A stretch of 64,000 nucleotides of DNA from Komarekiella delphini-convector SJRDD-AB1. GTDB taxonomy: Bacteria > Cyanobacteriota > Cyanobacteriia > Cyanobacteriales > Nostocaceae. The position numbers were made by a program, and so were the translations under genes. The DNA lies in NCBI RefSeq assembly GCF_014831675.1, contig NZ_VJXY01000029.1, forward strand, positions 1-64,000, written 5' to 3'. Positions 25,433-34,107 of the stretch are shown here, in pieces (the stretch's first letter is position 1; every line of letters begins with the position of its first letter). The notes under the pieces are model-generated. The model saw nothing but the letters and a program-made list of their open reading frames with translations. It ran no database searches and was not told the DNA's origin.

Positions 25433-26230
25433 ATGAAACACCTAAAATCCCGTTCCCAAGACCTGCGGAGTTTGTTTGAAAACAATATCACAATTGAATA
25501 TGTGGCAGAACCCTTGAAAGCTGTGCCAGATGATGCTGAAGTGTCAGAAGTGCTGTATTGGATGCGCGTACAGGATTTTGATGTTATTGGTCTGGAGACG
25601 GGAGATACTATTAGTGGCTATGTTGAACGCTCCAGTTTAATGCAAGCCAAATCTGGCAAGTGTAGAGATTATCAACGGGTGTTTCATCCCAAAGAACTCA
25701 TTGCTATTTCCACTCCATTAATGAAATTGCTACCCATCCTACAACAAACTCCTCGATTGTTTGTCTTGGATTGTAATCAGGTGAGTGGGATTGTTACCTG
25801 TGGCGACTTGCAAAAAGCACCCGCGCGGATGCTGCTGTTTGGCTTAGTAACCTTGCTAGAGATGAATTTGCTGCGGCTAGTGCGGCTTTATTATCCCCAA
25901 GATTCTTGGCAGCAAGTCCTGAAACCTGAGCGGTTAAGAGTAGCCCAACGCCTATGGCAAGAGAGTCAGGAAAGAAACGAAGCAACAGATTTGTTAGATT
26001 ACTTACAATTTTGCGATAAGAGAGAGTTGGTTTTAAATCAACCAGAACTTCTCCAGCAACTTGGGTTGAAGTCTAAGAGGTTTGGCGAACGCTTTCTCAA
26101 ATCTGCCGAACAGTTGCGAAACCGATTGGCTCATGCTCAAAGTTTAGTTAGTGGTTCTTCTTGGATAGAGTTGATTTCCTTAGCAGAGGCAATGGAAACA
26201 CTGTTAATCCGCTGTGAAGAAATTGAGTGA
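25433..26230 (+). CDS. CBS-domain protein with HEPN-like C-terminal domain
   Basis: 265 residues. The N-terminal part (about 20-125) reads as a CBS pair, with strands and turns such as DFDVIGLETGDTISGYVERS and RLFVLDCNQVSGIVTCGDL. The helical C-terminal part (about 130-265) ends with RNRLAH (Arg229 to His234), the Rx4H signature of HEPN domains, which in many toxins and defence proteins cut RNA. A CBS pair usually senses adenylate-type ligands, so the fusion suggests a nucleotide-controlled RNase, but that is inference. It stands alone after the copper-binding protein gene, transcribed in the same direction with a terminator between, and no antitoxin gene is adjacent. Confidence 0.7.
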   Translation: MKHLKSRSQDLRSLFENNITIEYVAEPLKAVPDDAEVSEVLYWMRVQDFDVIGLETGDTISGYVERSSLMQAKSGKCRDYQRVFHPKELIAISTPLMKLLPILQQTPRLFVLDCNQVSGIVTCGDLQKAPARMLLFGLVTLLEMNLLRLVRLYYPQDSWQQVLKPERLRVAQRLWQESQERNEATDLLDYLQFCDKRELVLNQPELLQQLGLKSKRFGERFLKSAEQLRNRLAHAQSLVSGSSWIELISLAEAMETLLIRCEEIE

Positions 26231-26683
26231 ATGGTTGGTGACTGCAACTATTGATGCTTCTATAACCAAGTTACCAAGTTCGCTGCTGTAAAAATCAAAT
26301 TGAATAAATATTCTGGCATAACTAGCTTTTTGAATAATGTATAGATAAAAGCTGGAAAATTATTCTGTTTAATCTCTTTTTTTAGTTGACATAATTTTCA
26401 AAGTTAGAATTTTTGAATTTTCCTACATGTATTCTACTTGTACTACTGCTTGAAGTTTTGAACATGAGTTAAATTATCTAACTAATCAAAGTAATATATT
26501 TTCTTCAACTAAAGAATGAATCTGATGTAAGTCAAAAGCTAGAAATTTAGTATATTTGTTTCTAACTTTAGGAGAGTTTAATCTCTAGAAAATATGTATA
26601 GAACTAAAAGCATAGGTATTACACATCTATCTGTTTTCCAAGCGTGTGTGTAACACCTGTGTTGTGAAATTGAGGAAACGATT
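26231..26683. other. AT-rich region with 5' leader of the first repeat-peptide gene
   Basis: The left 300 bases are AT-rich with no gene. From about 26533 to the ATG at 26684 the sequence matches the region upstream of the second peptide gene (see the separate leader entry), so a promoter likely lies around or before 26533. Confidence 0.5.
26533..26683 (+). promoter_or_regulatory. Conserved structured 5' leader, copy 1
   Basis: Matches 27469-27624 over about 150 bases; the first 100 bases are nearly identical. Two structures repeat in both copies: a small hairpin around TAGGAGAGTTTAATCTCTA, and a longer one with arms 26615-26626 (GGTATTACACAT) and 26646-26657 (GTGTGTAACACC). In the long hairpin 11 of 12 positions pair in each copy, and the differences between copies keep pairing. 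It probably forms in the mRNA just before the ATG. Confidence 0.65.
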
Positions 26684-26887
26684 ATGTCAGATCAAGTCAT
26701 CAAATCAGACTTACTTGTGGAGTTATCCGCAGACGAACAGCAGGTTGTAGCTGGAGGAAAATATTACGGCGGTTTTTATGGCGGTCGTGGATTCTATGGC
26801 GGTCGTGGATTCTATGGTCGTGGATTCTATGGCGGTCGTGGATTCTATGGCGGTCGTGGATTCTATGGCGGTCGTGGTTTTTACTAA
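26684..26887 (+). CDS. Double-glycine-leader peptide with GGRGFY repeats
   Basis: 67 residues. The leader is residues 1-25, starting MSDQVIKSDLL and ending EQQVVAGG, like the double-glycine leaders of class II bacteriocins and other C39-exporter substrates. The 42-residue core after Gly25 contains only Gly, Arg, Phe and Tyr plus one Lys. It consists of GGRGFY units, one of them shortened to GRGFY; the 18-bp DNA unit (GGCGGTCGTGGATTCTAT) is tandemly repeated. The repeats could be used as a structural or membrane-active peptide. No modification or export gene lies beside it. Copy number may vary between strains because of the DNA repeat. Confidence 0.75.
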   Translation: MSDQVIKSDLLVELSADEQQVVAGGKYYGGFYGGRGFYGGRGFYGRGFYGGRGFYGGRGFYGGRGFY

Positions 26888-27468
26888 GTTAATACAGTTC
26901 GCAAACTAGTAGCCTTGTAGTTCAAAGTCTAAAATTAGCAAGGCAACGAGAAGACTGATATAACTCGCTCAAGCTAAATTAGTCTTGGGCAAGTTTATCA
27001 GTCTTCTATGTTCTCTTAAAGCATCAAATGAAAGGTCTGTAGACAATAAAGTAAACCGCTACTGATAGCACTTATTTTTCTGCATTACTTTACTTCAAAT
27101 ACAAATAGTTTTGACTAACTGACAAGCAGCTATCTTACAGTTTAACTAAAGACGATCGCAGTAATTTTATATCCATCAAGTTATTTCTCAAGATGGAAAT
27201 GCTATTTATAGTAATCCTATTCTATTTGTGAAAGTTGCAAGACTTCAAAAACTCAGTTTTTTTAGTTTCAATGAACCATTTTATCGAAAAATTACATTAA
27301 ATTTAAATTTACAGGCTTATATAAAGCTCTTTACTAGTAAATACTTGAGCAAGCTATCACCAGTAAGAGTTTGTAAACAAGCGTAAAATATTTAAACAAT
27401 AAAAATACGATTGCTCATTATATTCAAGAAAATATTTCATTCAACTTAAGATAGTATTCGGCATCAAC
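26888..27468. other. 3' flank of the first peptide gene
   Basis: No gene is visible. A perfect 12-bp inverted repeat, AGAAGACTGATA (26949-26960) and its complement (26996-27007), lies about 60-120 bases after the stop and fits a terminator. The first 130 bases resemble the flank after the second peptide gene, so the gene unit was duplicated with its flanks. Confidence 0.55.
26949..27007 (+). terminator. Candidate terminator after the first peptide gene
   Basis: Perfect 12-bp arms with a 35-base loop that holds a second small hairpin (CAAGCTAAATTAGTCTTG). No clear T-run follows, so it may be a processing site rather than an intrinsic terminator. Confidence 0.45.
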
Positions 27469-27624
27469 CAAAAGCTAGAGATTTAGCATATTTGTTTCTA
27501 ACTTTAGGAGAGTTTAATCTCTAGGAAATATGTCTAGAACTAAAAGCGTAGGTATTGCACACCTCAACTAAATTAGTTGTACAGATGTGTGTAACATCTA
27601 TGTACTGAATTGAGGTCAATAATT
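27469..27624 (+). promoter_or_regulatory. Conserved structured 5' leader, copy 2
   Basis: Second copy of the leader at 26533-26683. Arms of the long hairpin are 27551-27562 (GGTATTGCACAC) and 27587-27598 (GTGTGTAACATC): 11 of 12 positions pair, two as G-U. The loop is longer than in copy 1 and carries its own perfect hairpin CAACTA/TAGTTG (27565-27579). Keeping stems while loops change suggests a functional RNA structure. Confidence 0.65.
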
Positions 27625-27801
27625 ATGTCAGATCAAGTCATCAAATCCGATTTGCTTGTAGACTTACCCACAGAAGAACAGCAGCTTCTATCTGGAGGTC
27701 GCTGGGGCGGCTGGCGCGGTGGCTGGCGCGGCGGCTGGCGCGGACGCCGTTGGGGTGGCGGCTGGCGCGGACGCCGTTGGGGCCGCCGCGGCTGGTGGTA
27801 A
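27625..27801 (+). CDS. Double-glycine-leader peptide with Arg-Gly-Trp core
   Basis: 58 residues. The 25-residue leader (MSDQVIKSDLL to EQQLLSGG) is almost the same as in the gene at 26684. The start is the ATG at 27625; an in-frame ATG at 27610 lies inside the conserved leader RNA. The 33-residue core uses only three amino acids: 13 Gly, 11 Arg and 9 Trp, in GGWR and GRRW units. That makes it strongly cationic and aromatic, like Trp/Arg-rich antimicrobial peptides. Its DNA is much GC-richer than the surroundings. No exporter, peptidase or tailoring enzyme is near. Function is unknown. Confidence 0.75.
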   Translation: MSDQVIKSDLLVDLPTEEQQLLSGGRWGGWRGGWRGGWRGRRWGGGWRGRRWGRRGWW

Positions 27802-28154
27802 GACACCAAAGCCTACAGATTAGCTAGTCTTGTAGTTTCAATGTTGTAATTAGCGGGGGAGGAGATGACTTGCATAACTCGCTTAATACAAATCAAGTTT
27901 TGAGAGAGTTTGTACAGTCTTCTTTGTTTTCTCAAGACGTTTAATAAACTAACGACTGAGAAACAAGAAAGGAAACCTATATAATTAGTGCCTACCTTTC
28001 TACTTCGCCCGCATTAATGAGAAAATGACTTTAGTTAATTGAAAAATAAATTTTCTACGTCAGACTTTAAAAGTGTAAACATACTATAGAATCATTCTTG
28101 AAATGCGTAACCCCCAAAGCTTCAAGCATGGGGATTAATGATGAAAAATTATGC
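27802..28154. other. 3' flank of the second peptide gene
   Basis: No gene is visible. The first 130 bases resemble the flank of the first peptide gene (CTAGTCTTGTAGTT, ATAACTCGCT, CAGTCTTCT), with weaker hairpin pairing. A short G/C block at about 28111-28134 (CCCCC...GGGG) lies between this and the convergent hydrolase gene and may end both transcripts. Confidence 0.45.
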
Positions 28155-29075
28155 CTATAGTTTTTCCGAGTTTATTACTGCTAATCGCTCCCAAATCCAA
28201 TCTTGTAAAATCGGATTTACCAACTCAGGAGCTTCATCTTGGGGGCAATGCCCCACTCCTTCTAGGGGAATAAACTTGAGTACTTGCGGAAAATTGGCTA
28301 ATTCTCTCCCTAACTCAACTGGTTCCCAAGGGTCAGCTGTTCCCCACAAGAGAATCGCGGGACAAGATAGCTGTGGTAAAAGGTCTTCTGGTAATGGCCC
28401 TGTAGAATAACCAGTAAAAGCAAGAAACACAGCCACAGCACCGGGATCACTTGCTGGTGACATGAGAATATCTACCAACTCATCTGTTACTACTTCAGCA
28501 TTAGCATAGGCTTTTAGTAGAATCTTCCGTACTGTTTTCGGTTTAGCAACTTGATTGAAAAAGAACTTGCCAAGTGGTTTGATAGATAACAGACGTTGCA
28601 ACAAAGGTGCTCCAACACGACGATACCAAGGTAGAGTTGCTCGTTTGCGATCGTGTAATAGCCGTAGAGAACAGTTGAGCAAAGCAATTCCTAAAGCAAT
28701 ATCAGGATTGGTTACTGCGGCTTGCATGACTACAATACAGCCAATAGAGTTTCCCACTAAAAAAGCTGGCTCACCCACGACTTCGCGGCAAAAATCTGCT
28801 ACTTGCTGTCCCCAAGTTTCCAGTGTGTAGGTAATTTCTTCACCCGGTTGAGGTTTAGCTGAAGCACCAAAACCAATCAAATCAATAGAATAAACACGGC
28901 AGTTTTCTGCTAATACAGGTATATTTTTCCGCCAATGCCACCAACAAGCACCAAAGCCATGCACCAGAACAACAGCTGGCCCAGTAGTTCCTTGGGTTTG
29001 ATAGCAGATAGGGAAATCTTGCCAAATCCAGGTGTTTGTGGAAGCAAGTGTCGTTTTTGAACTAGAGGTTGTCAT
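28155..29075 (-). CDS. Alpha/beta hydrolase
   Basis: 306 residues. The alpha/beta-hydrolase core is clear: oxyanion-hole strand VVLVHGFGACWWHW, strand with YSIDLIGFGASAKP, nucleophile elbow GNSIGC with Ser, acid on a late strand (LLWGTADPWEP) and the catalytic His in GVGHCPQDEAPE. Cyanobacteria have several of these close to bacteriochlorophyll- or pheophytin-type hydrolases, but the substrate cannot be told from sequence alone. It is convergent with the second peptide gene. Confidence 0.88.
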   Translation of the reverse strand: MTTSSSKTTLASTNTWIWQDFPICYQTQGTTGPAVVLVHGFGACWWHWRKNIPVLAENCRVYSIDLIGFGASAKPQPGEEITYTLETWGQQVADFCREVVGEPAFLVGNSIGCIVVMQAAVTNPDIALGIALLNCSLRLLHDRKRATLPWYRRVGAPLLQRLLSIKPLGKFFFNQVAKPKTVRKILLKAYANAEVVTDELVDILMSPASDPGAVAVFLAFTGYSTGPLPEDLLPQLSCPAILLWGTADPWEPVELGRELANFPQVLKFIPLEGVGHCPQDEAPELVNPILQDWIWERLAVINSEKL

Positions 29076-30275
29076 GAGGAATTTGATGAATACAATGTTA
29101 TGAATAAGAGGCTTAGACTTGAGTGACTTGCTTTAAGTATCACTATTTTTATTTTGATGAAATTTTTTAAAACTTTAAAATCATAAGTAGTGCACTCTCT
29201 GGATCTTATTAGACATGCTCCCCGATAGTATCTAGGCGGTTAGCACCAGCATCAGCTAACAGTTTAATCCACTATGGATTTTCATCCATTCTCTGAGATG
29301 ATGTCAATATTAGGAATCACAATTCCTGTAATCTGAACCAGATTTATGCCATGTTGGCACAAATTTATAATCTTGTGATGTCATTCATAGGCTTAAATAT
29401 TGCTGCTAATGATAATACTTCATATATGGTAATTTTATTTATTATTATGTAGCAATAACTGCCTATATCAGTTCTAAAAAAGCAGTCTAAATACTATTTT
29501 TGACACATCCTTATACGTAGAAGTTACAATAAAGACCTAGGCTCGGAAAGTGGTTGCCAGATTCGTTTTTGCAGCCATTAGCTGATTGTGGACACTTGTC
29601 AAAGCCGCAGTATCTTAAAGCTCAAAATATTCAAAGATACTCAACAAACATTAAATAAGTGAATTAATAATAGCAAGTTTGTGATTGTTGGAGATTGGCA
29701 ATACAGTATTATTACGGCAATTCATGAAAAATATTGTAAAGGCGACATAAATAAATATTTACAGTTGGGCAAACCGATGCTGTCAGTAACTTACCTATGA
29801 GAATGAAATCTCAATTTGTAACCAGTTTTGTGTAATACAGCGAATTATAGATATAGGTTTATTAACGCTACAAATTGATGCTCATGCGATTTGTCAATAA
29901 CAACTGGTTTAATTAAATAAAAATAACTAGCGACGTTGCGATCAAAGACAATTACCCAACCGCATCATCAAAAATATGATGAATTTGTACCAGTAGTAGA
30001 TTCAGTAGTTTCACAATTTACGGTAGCCAAATTGATTTATAAAATTATTATATCAAGCATCGGCAAAGGGATGGTTTGCATCTGGAAACTGACGCTAAAT
30101 TTGACAATAAGCTAAAACACATCTAAATTACACAATTACTCATGGGGCTGTCTTTTGTCATTGGTCATTTGTCTCTAAATTACAAATGACTAATGACAGT
30201 TTCAACCAAAGAATGTGCAACTTGGACGCACATTAGCTTATTTTGTTTGTCCCTAGTTCCTTCGAGCCAGAGAAG
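29076..30275. other. Long intergenic region with possible remnants
   Basis: 1.2 kb without an intact gene. On the minus strand 29377-29209 there are sensible protein fragments in two frames with stops, ending in WIKLLADAGANRLDTIGEHV, which looks like a decayed C-terminus. At 30156-30172 and 30182-30198 a 17-bp inverted repeat (TGTCATTGGTCATTTGT and its near complement) lies about 80 bases before the next gene, a common Nostoc intergenic repeat. Confidence 0.45.
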
Positions 30276-30830
30276 ATGACTATACTAGAAGCAATTGGTA
30301 CTCCTGTTGGGGGCTACGCACCAGATTTTGAATTGCCAGGAATTGACAATCAAGTACATCATCTCAGCCGTTATCTCAACAAGTTCCGTGCAATTGGCGT
30401 TGTTTTCATGTGCAACCACTGTCCTTATGTACAGTTGTATCTAGACAGCCTAAAAAATATTCAAGCGGAATTTGCTCAAAGTGGTTTCACACTAATTGGC
30501 ATGAATGGTAGTGATGGTAATCATGACCCTAGAGAAAGCTTTGAAAATATGAAAGCTTTTGCCGAGCGTTATCAATTGAATTTCCCTTACCTGTGGGATT
30601 CAACTCAAGATGTGACTCGCAGCTTTGGTGCTACAAAAACACCAATGGCATTCTTAATAGATAGTGATGGTATAGTTCGCTACAAAGGTCAAATTGCCGC
30701 TCATCGTCAAAATGCTTCAGCTCAGGCAGAGGATTATCTGAGAACCGCGATCGCCTCTCTGTTTCAAGGTCAAGAAATACATCTACCACAGACAGAACCT
30801 AATGGTTCTGTATTGATCTGGCGTAACTAG
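30276..30830 (+). CDS. Thioredoxin-like protein (AhpC/TSA family)
   Basis: 184 residues from the ATG at 30276. A thioredoxin fold with the peroxiredoxin-like N-terminal strand FELPG and active-site motif MCNHCPYVQ (CxxC) is present. A second signature, [20 protein letters not shown], gives the cis-Pro loop and C-terminal strand. A TTG at 30243 could add 11 residues but lacks support. The family acts in disulfide or peroxide chemistry in the cytoplasm; the physiological partner is unknown. Confidence 0.85.
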   Translation: MTILEAIGTPVGGYAPDFELPGIDNQVHHLSRYLNKFRAIGVVFMCNHCPYVQLYLDSLKNIQAEFAQSGFTLIGMNGSDGNHDPRESFENMKAFAERYQLNFPYLWDSTQDVTRSFGATKTPMAFLIDSDGIVRYKGQIAAHRQNASAQAEDYLRTAIASLFQGQEIHLPQTEPNGSVLIWRN

Positions 30831-30901
30831 ACATAGATAGTCCCTGTAACTGCTATCTTAAATTGGAGGCAATTGCAACTTTTTTGATAAAGCGTAACTT
30901 C

Positions 30902-31630
30902 ATGGGAACGAATTACCGACGGGTTTTACTCAAACTGAGCGGTGAAGCCTTAATGGGCAACATGGGCTATGGCATTGATCCAGAAGTGGTGAAAGAAATA
31001 GCCCAAGAAGTGGAAGAGGTGGTAGCCACTGGCGTTCAGATCGCCATCGTCGTTGGCGGCGGCAATATTTTTCGTGGCGTCAAAGCGGCGTCGGCGGGGA
31101 TGGACAGGGCAACCGCTGACTACATTGGGATGATTGCCACGGTAATGAATGCCATGACGCTGCAAGATTCGCTGGAACGAATAGGAGTACAGACGCGGGT
31201 ACAAACCGCGATCGCTATGCAAGAATTAGCGGAACCGTACATACGTCGTCGTGCCATCCGTCATCTTGAAAAAGGACGGGTGGTAATTTTTGGTGCTGGA
31301 TCTGGAAATCCCTTCTTTACTACAGACACCACTGCTGCCTTAAGAGCAGCAGAAATTGATGCCGAAGTGATTTTTAAAGCCACCAAGGTGGACGGTGTGT
31401 ACGATGCTGACCCCCATATTCATCCTGATGCCAAACGTTTTACCAGCCTCACCTACGCGCACGTTTTGGCTAAAGATTTGCGGGTAATGGATAGTACTGC
31501 GATTGCCTTATGTAAAGAAAATAATATCCCAATTCTTGTATTTGACTTAACGGTGCGAGGTAATATCCACCGTGCAGTCATGGGAGAATCCATCGGCACT
31601 CTTGTGGGAGGTTCTTGTGAAATTAGCTGA
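30902..31630 (+). CDS. pyrH: Uridylate kinase
   Basis: 242 residues from the ATG at 30902, where the UMP kinase begins with [15 protein letters not shown]. Other motifs are the GGGNIFRG loop, a [17 protein letters not shown] signature and the late [19 protein letters not shown] and [13 protein letters not shown] segments, all typical of bacterial PyrH. It phosphorylates UMP to UDP for nucleic acid and sugar-nucleotide synthesis. It overlaps the start of frr by 14 bases, the usual pyrH-frr order. Confidence 0.95.
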   Translation: MGTNYRRVLLKLSGEALMGNMGYGIDPEVVKEIAQEVEEVVATGVQIAIVVGGGNIFRGVKAASAGMDRATADYIGMIATVMNAMTLQDSLERIGVQTRVQTAIAMQELAEPYIRRRAIRHLEKGRVVIFGAGSGNPFFTTDTTAALRAAEIDAEVIFKATKVDGVYDADPHIHPDAKRFTSLTYAHVLAKDLRVMDSTAIALCKENNIPILVFDLTVRGNIHRAVMGESIGTLVGGSCEIS

Positions 31631-32165
31631 AGCTGAAAGTACGATGCAAAAGACCGTTGAGGCAACTCAGCGAGCTTTTAATACAATTCGCACTGGTCGC
31701 GCCAATGCGAGTCTACTAGATAAAGTATTGGTGGACTACTACGGTTCGCCTACACCCCTGAAGTCACTGGCAAATATTAGCACGCCAGATGCCACGACAA
31801 TCTTGATTCAGCCCTATGATCGCAGCAGCTTGAATCTGGTCGAAAAGGCTATTTCTCTTTCGGATGTGGGATTAACCCCTAGCAATGACGGTTCTGTAAT
31901 TCGGCTGAATATTCCGCCCTTAACCAGCGATCGCCGTAAAGAATTTGTCAAAATGGCTGCTAAGTATGCTGAAGAGGGTCGTGTTGCTATTCGCAACATC
32001 CGTCGTGATGCTATAGACGCCATTCGCAAACAGGAAAAAAATGCTGAAATTCCTGAAGATGAAGCACGAGACTTGCAGGACAAACTGCAAAAACTAACAA
32101 ACAAGTACACCGCCAGAATAGACGAATTGCTGGCAGAAAAAGAAAAAGACATTACAACAGTCTAA
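31617..32165 (+). CDS. frr: Ribosome recycling factor
   Basis: 182 residues if translation begins at the GTG at 31617, giving the usual [16 protein letters not shown] start. The factor splits ribosomes from mRNA after termination, with EF-G. The three-helix domain motifs ([15 protein letters not shown], and the late [16 protein letters not shown]-like helix) are present. It starts 14 bases before the pyrH stop, so they are translationally coupled. A 15-bp hairpin follows about 37 bases after the stop. Confidence 0.93.
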   Translation: MKLAEAESTMQKTVEATQRAFNTIRTGRANASLLDKVLVDYYGSPTPLKSLANISTPDATTILIQPYDRSSLNLVEKAISLSDVGLTPSNDGSVIRLNIPPLTSDRRKEFVKMAAKYAEEGRVAIRNIRRDAIDAIRKQEKNAEIPEDEARDLQDKLQKLTNKYTARIDELLAEKEKDITTV

Positions 32166-32638
32166 AATGTGTAGATTTCTATACAAAGGATAGTAGAAGT
32201 TATGAGGGCTGAAATACTACATATTTCAGCCCTCATGCTTTCTGAAGATATTTACTAAAAATTTATAAAAGTCGCAAACATTTACTTAAAAATTTGTAAA
32301 CAGTCGAAGTAAGGAATTGTATTGTGGTAGCGATCGCATAAGATAAATGATGGAAATGAAATTAACGAATATATTGAAATTCAGCTCAATAAAAAGCAAA
32401 TTTGCAGCAAAAAAGCCTAAATAATCCAGTTAAATTAAATCTCATTTAATTAAAGCAGAGGTTTTACATCCAAATATTTACTATAAAAATAGCTAAATAT
32501 TTAACCAAGTAAAACAGAATGCTATAGAATTTTCAGCAGTAAATTTTAAAATCAGTTAAAGTCTGGTCAGGATACATCTTTGTAGAGTACAGAGATACAC
32601 TGGAAGATCAACTCATTCAGGAGCAAAAATTCAGCCCT
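32166..32638. other. Intergenic region between frr and the reductase gene
   Basis: Besides the terminator at 32202-32236, the region is AT-rich with no gene. A promoter for the next gene is likely near its right end. Confidence 0.4.
32202..32236. terminator. Perfect inverted-repeat terminator after frr
   Basis: ATGAGGGCTGAAATA (32202-32216) and its exact complement (32222-32236) with a five-base loop, 37 bases after the frr stop. There is no T-run, but the strong stem should end the pyrH-frr transcript. Confidence 0.7.
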
Positions 32639-33760
32639 ATGTACGACTGCATCATCATCGGTGCTGGGCCCTCTGGTGGAACAGCTGCATATCATTTAGC
32701 CAAACAGGGTCGTTCAGTATTAGTTTTAGAAAAAGAATCCCTACCAAGATACAAACCTTGTGGTGGTGGTGTATCGCCAGCGATCGCCCAATGGTTTGAC
32801 TTTGACTTTAGTCCAGCGATTTCTTTGAAAGCAGACTCCCTGCGCTTTACCTGGAAATTGGGCGACCCCGTAGAAGCGAAAATCGCCACTAAAGAACCAG
32901 TTTGGATGGTGCGACGAGATGTTTTTGACCATTTCCTAGTGCAGCAAGCGCAGAAGCAAGGGGCCCAATTACAAGATAATACGGAAGTCACTGGCATTGA
33001 GTTTAAAAGCGATTATTGGCAAGTTAATACAGCCAATGGCCCGGTTACAGGACGCTACTTAATTGCTGCTGATGGAGCCAAGGGGCCAATGGCAAAATGG
33101 CTAGGCTTCAAAGAACGTAAACGCCGCCTAGCAGGAGCTTTAGAAGCAGAAGTTCCTGCGGCTGTGCAAGACAAATCTACAATTCACTTTGAGTTTGGCT
33201 TGGTGAAAAACGGCTACATCTGGAATTTCCCGAAAGCTGAAGGTTATTCAATTGGTGTCGGTACTTTCATCGGCGGCGAACCCCAGGACTTCAAAAAGAT
33301 TTTAGATGAGTACGCCCGATCATTTAATGTAGATGTCAAAACTAGTAAGCAGTACGGTCATCCGATTTGCCTGTGGGATGGCAATCAAAAGTTGCATACT
33401 CAAAATGCAGTCTTAGCAGGGGAAGCTGCTTGCGTAGTTGACCCCATGACAGCAGAAGGCATTCGCCCTTCAATTTTTAGTGGTTTGCTTGCAGCCGGAG
33501 CCATTAATGAGGCTCTTTCTGGTGATATTAACGCTTTAGAAAAATACAGCGATGCTATTAATGAACAATGGGGCAGTGAAATGGCTTGGGCACAAAAATT
33601 AGCTGGAGCATTCTATCGCTTTCCTGGCATTGGCTACAAAGTTGGTGTCAAGCGCCCCTCCGGTGCTCAGATTATGGGTAAGATCCTGTGTGGTGAACTG
33701 CGCTACGGCGATGTTGCGGGTCGCGCCTTGAAGCGTTTAATTCCTGGTTTTGGGGGCTAG
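32639..33760 (+). CDS. Geranylgeranyl-reductase-family FAD-dependent oxidoreductase
   Basis: 373 residues. The N-terminal dinucleotide-binding motif GAGPSGGTAAYHLA and the RYKPCGGGVSPA substrate loop are typical of the family. A later GEAACVVDPMTAEGIRPS gives the second FAD-contact motif. Chlorophyll-type geranylgeranyl reductase (ChlP) is about 400 residues and has a somewhat different loop; this is a shorter relative, so the substrate may be another isoprenoid, such as an archaeal-type lipid or quinone tail. It stands alone. A hairpin follows at 33944. Confidence 0.82.
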   Translation: MYDCIIIGAGPSGGTAAYHLAKQGRSVLVLEKESLPRYKPCGGGVSPAIAQWFDFDFSPAISLKADSLRFTWKLGDPVEAKIATKEPVWMVRRDVFDHFLVQQAQKQGAQLQDNTEVTGIEFKSDYWQVNTANGPVTGRYLIAADGAKGPMAKWLGFKERKRRLAGALEAEVPAAVQDKSTIHFEFGLVKNGYIWNFPKAEGYSIGVGTFIGGEPQDFKKILDEYARSFNVDVKTSKQYGHPICLWDGNQKLHTQNAVLAGEAACVVDPMTAEGIRPSIFSGLLAAGAINEALSGDINALEKYSDAINEQWGSEMAWAQKLAGAFYRFPGIGYKVGVKRPSGAQIMGKILCGELRYGDVAGRALKRLIPGFGG

Positions 33761-34107
33761 GCTAGCACCGTTACCTTGCAAGGAACAGGGAATTAAAAAT
33801 TACCAAAGTTCAGATGTCAGGTGACAAGCAGCTCTAACTTCTATCAATATCCAAAAACCTTTGATTCCAGGCTTTTAGGCTGTTTTGAATAGTAACTTTC
33901 TTTCCGCCATACTCTACTAATCATTAGTTGTAAATAAATCTAAGGTGCGTCAAGTAATCACTAACGCACCCTTACCTTTATAACTTAAAAGAAGTGGTAG
34001 GCTCAACACGAAGTCTTTAAATAAATGCCCTCAACCCAAATTATTTAATTTTGTACAAATCTAAAACCCACTTTATAGTTTGTCCTCTAACTCGCATAAC
34101 ACGGAAA
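33761..34107. other. Intergenic region with a candidate terminator
   Basis: Arms GGTGCGT (33944-33950) and ACGCACC (33964-33970) are separated by 13 bases and followed by CTTACCTTTA. It may end the reductase transcript. No gene is visible. Confidence 0.45.

Noticed and set aside
26760-27800. CRISPR-like array from the repeated units of the peptide genes
   Set aside because: The 18-bp units are contiguous without spacers and code for GGRGFY; no cas genes are present.
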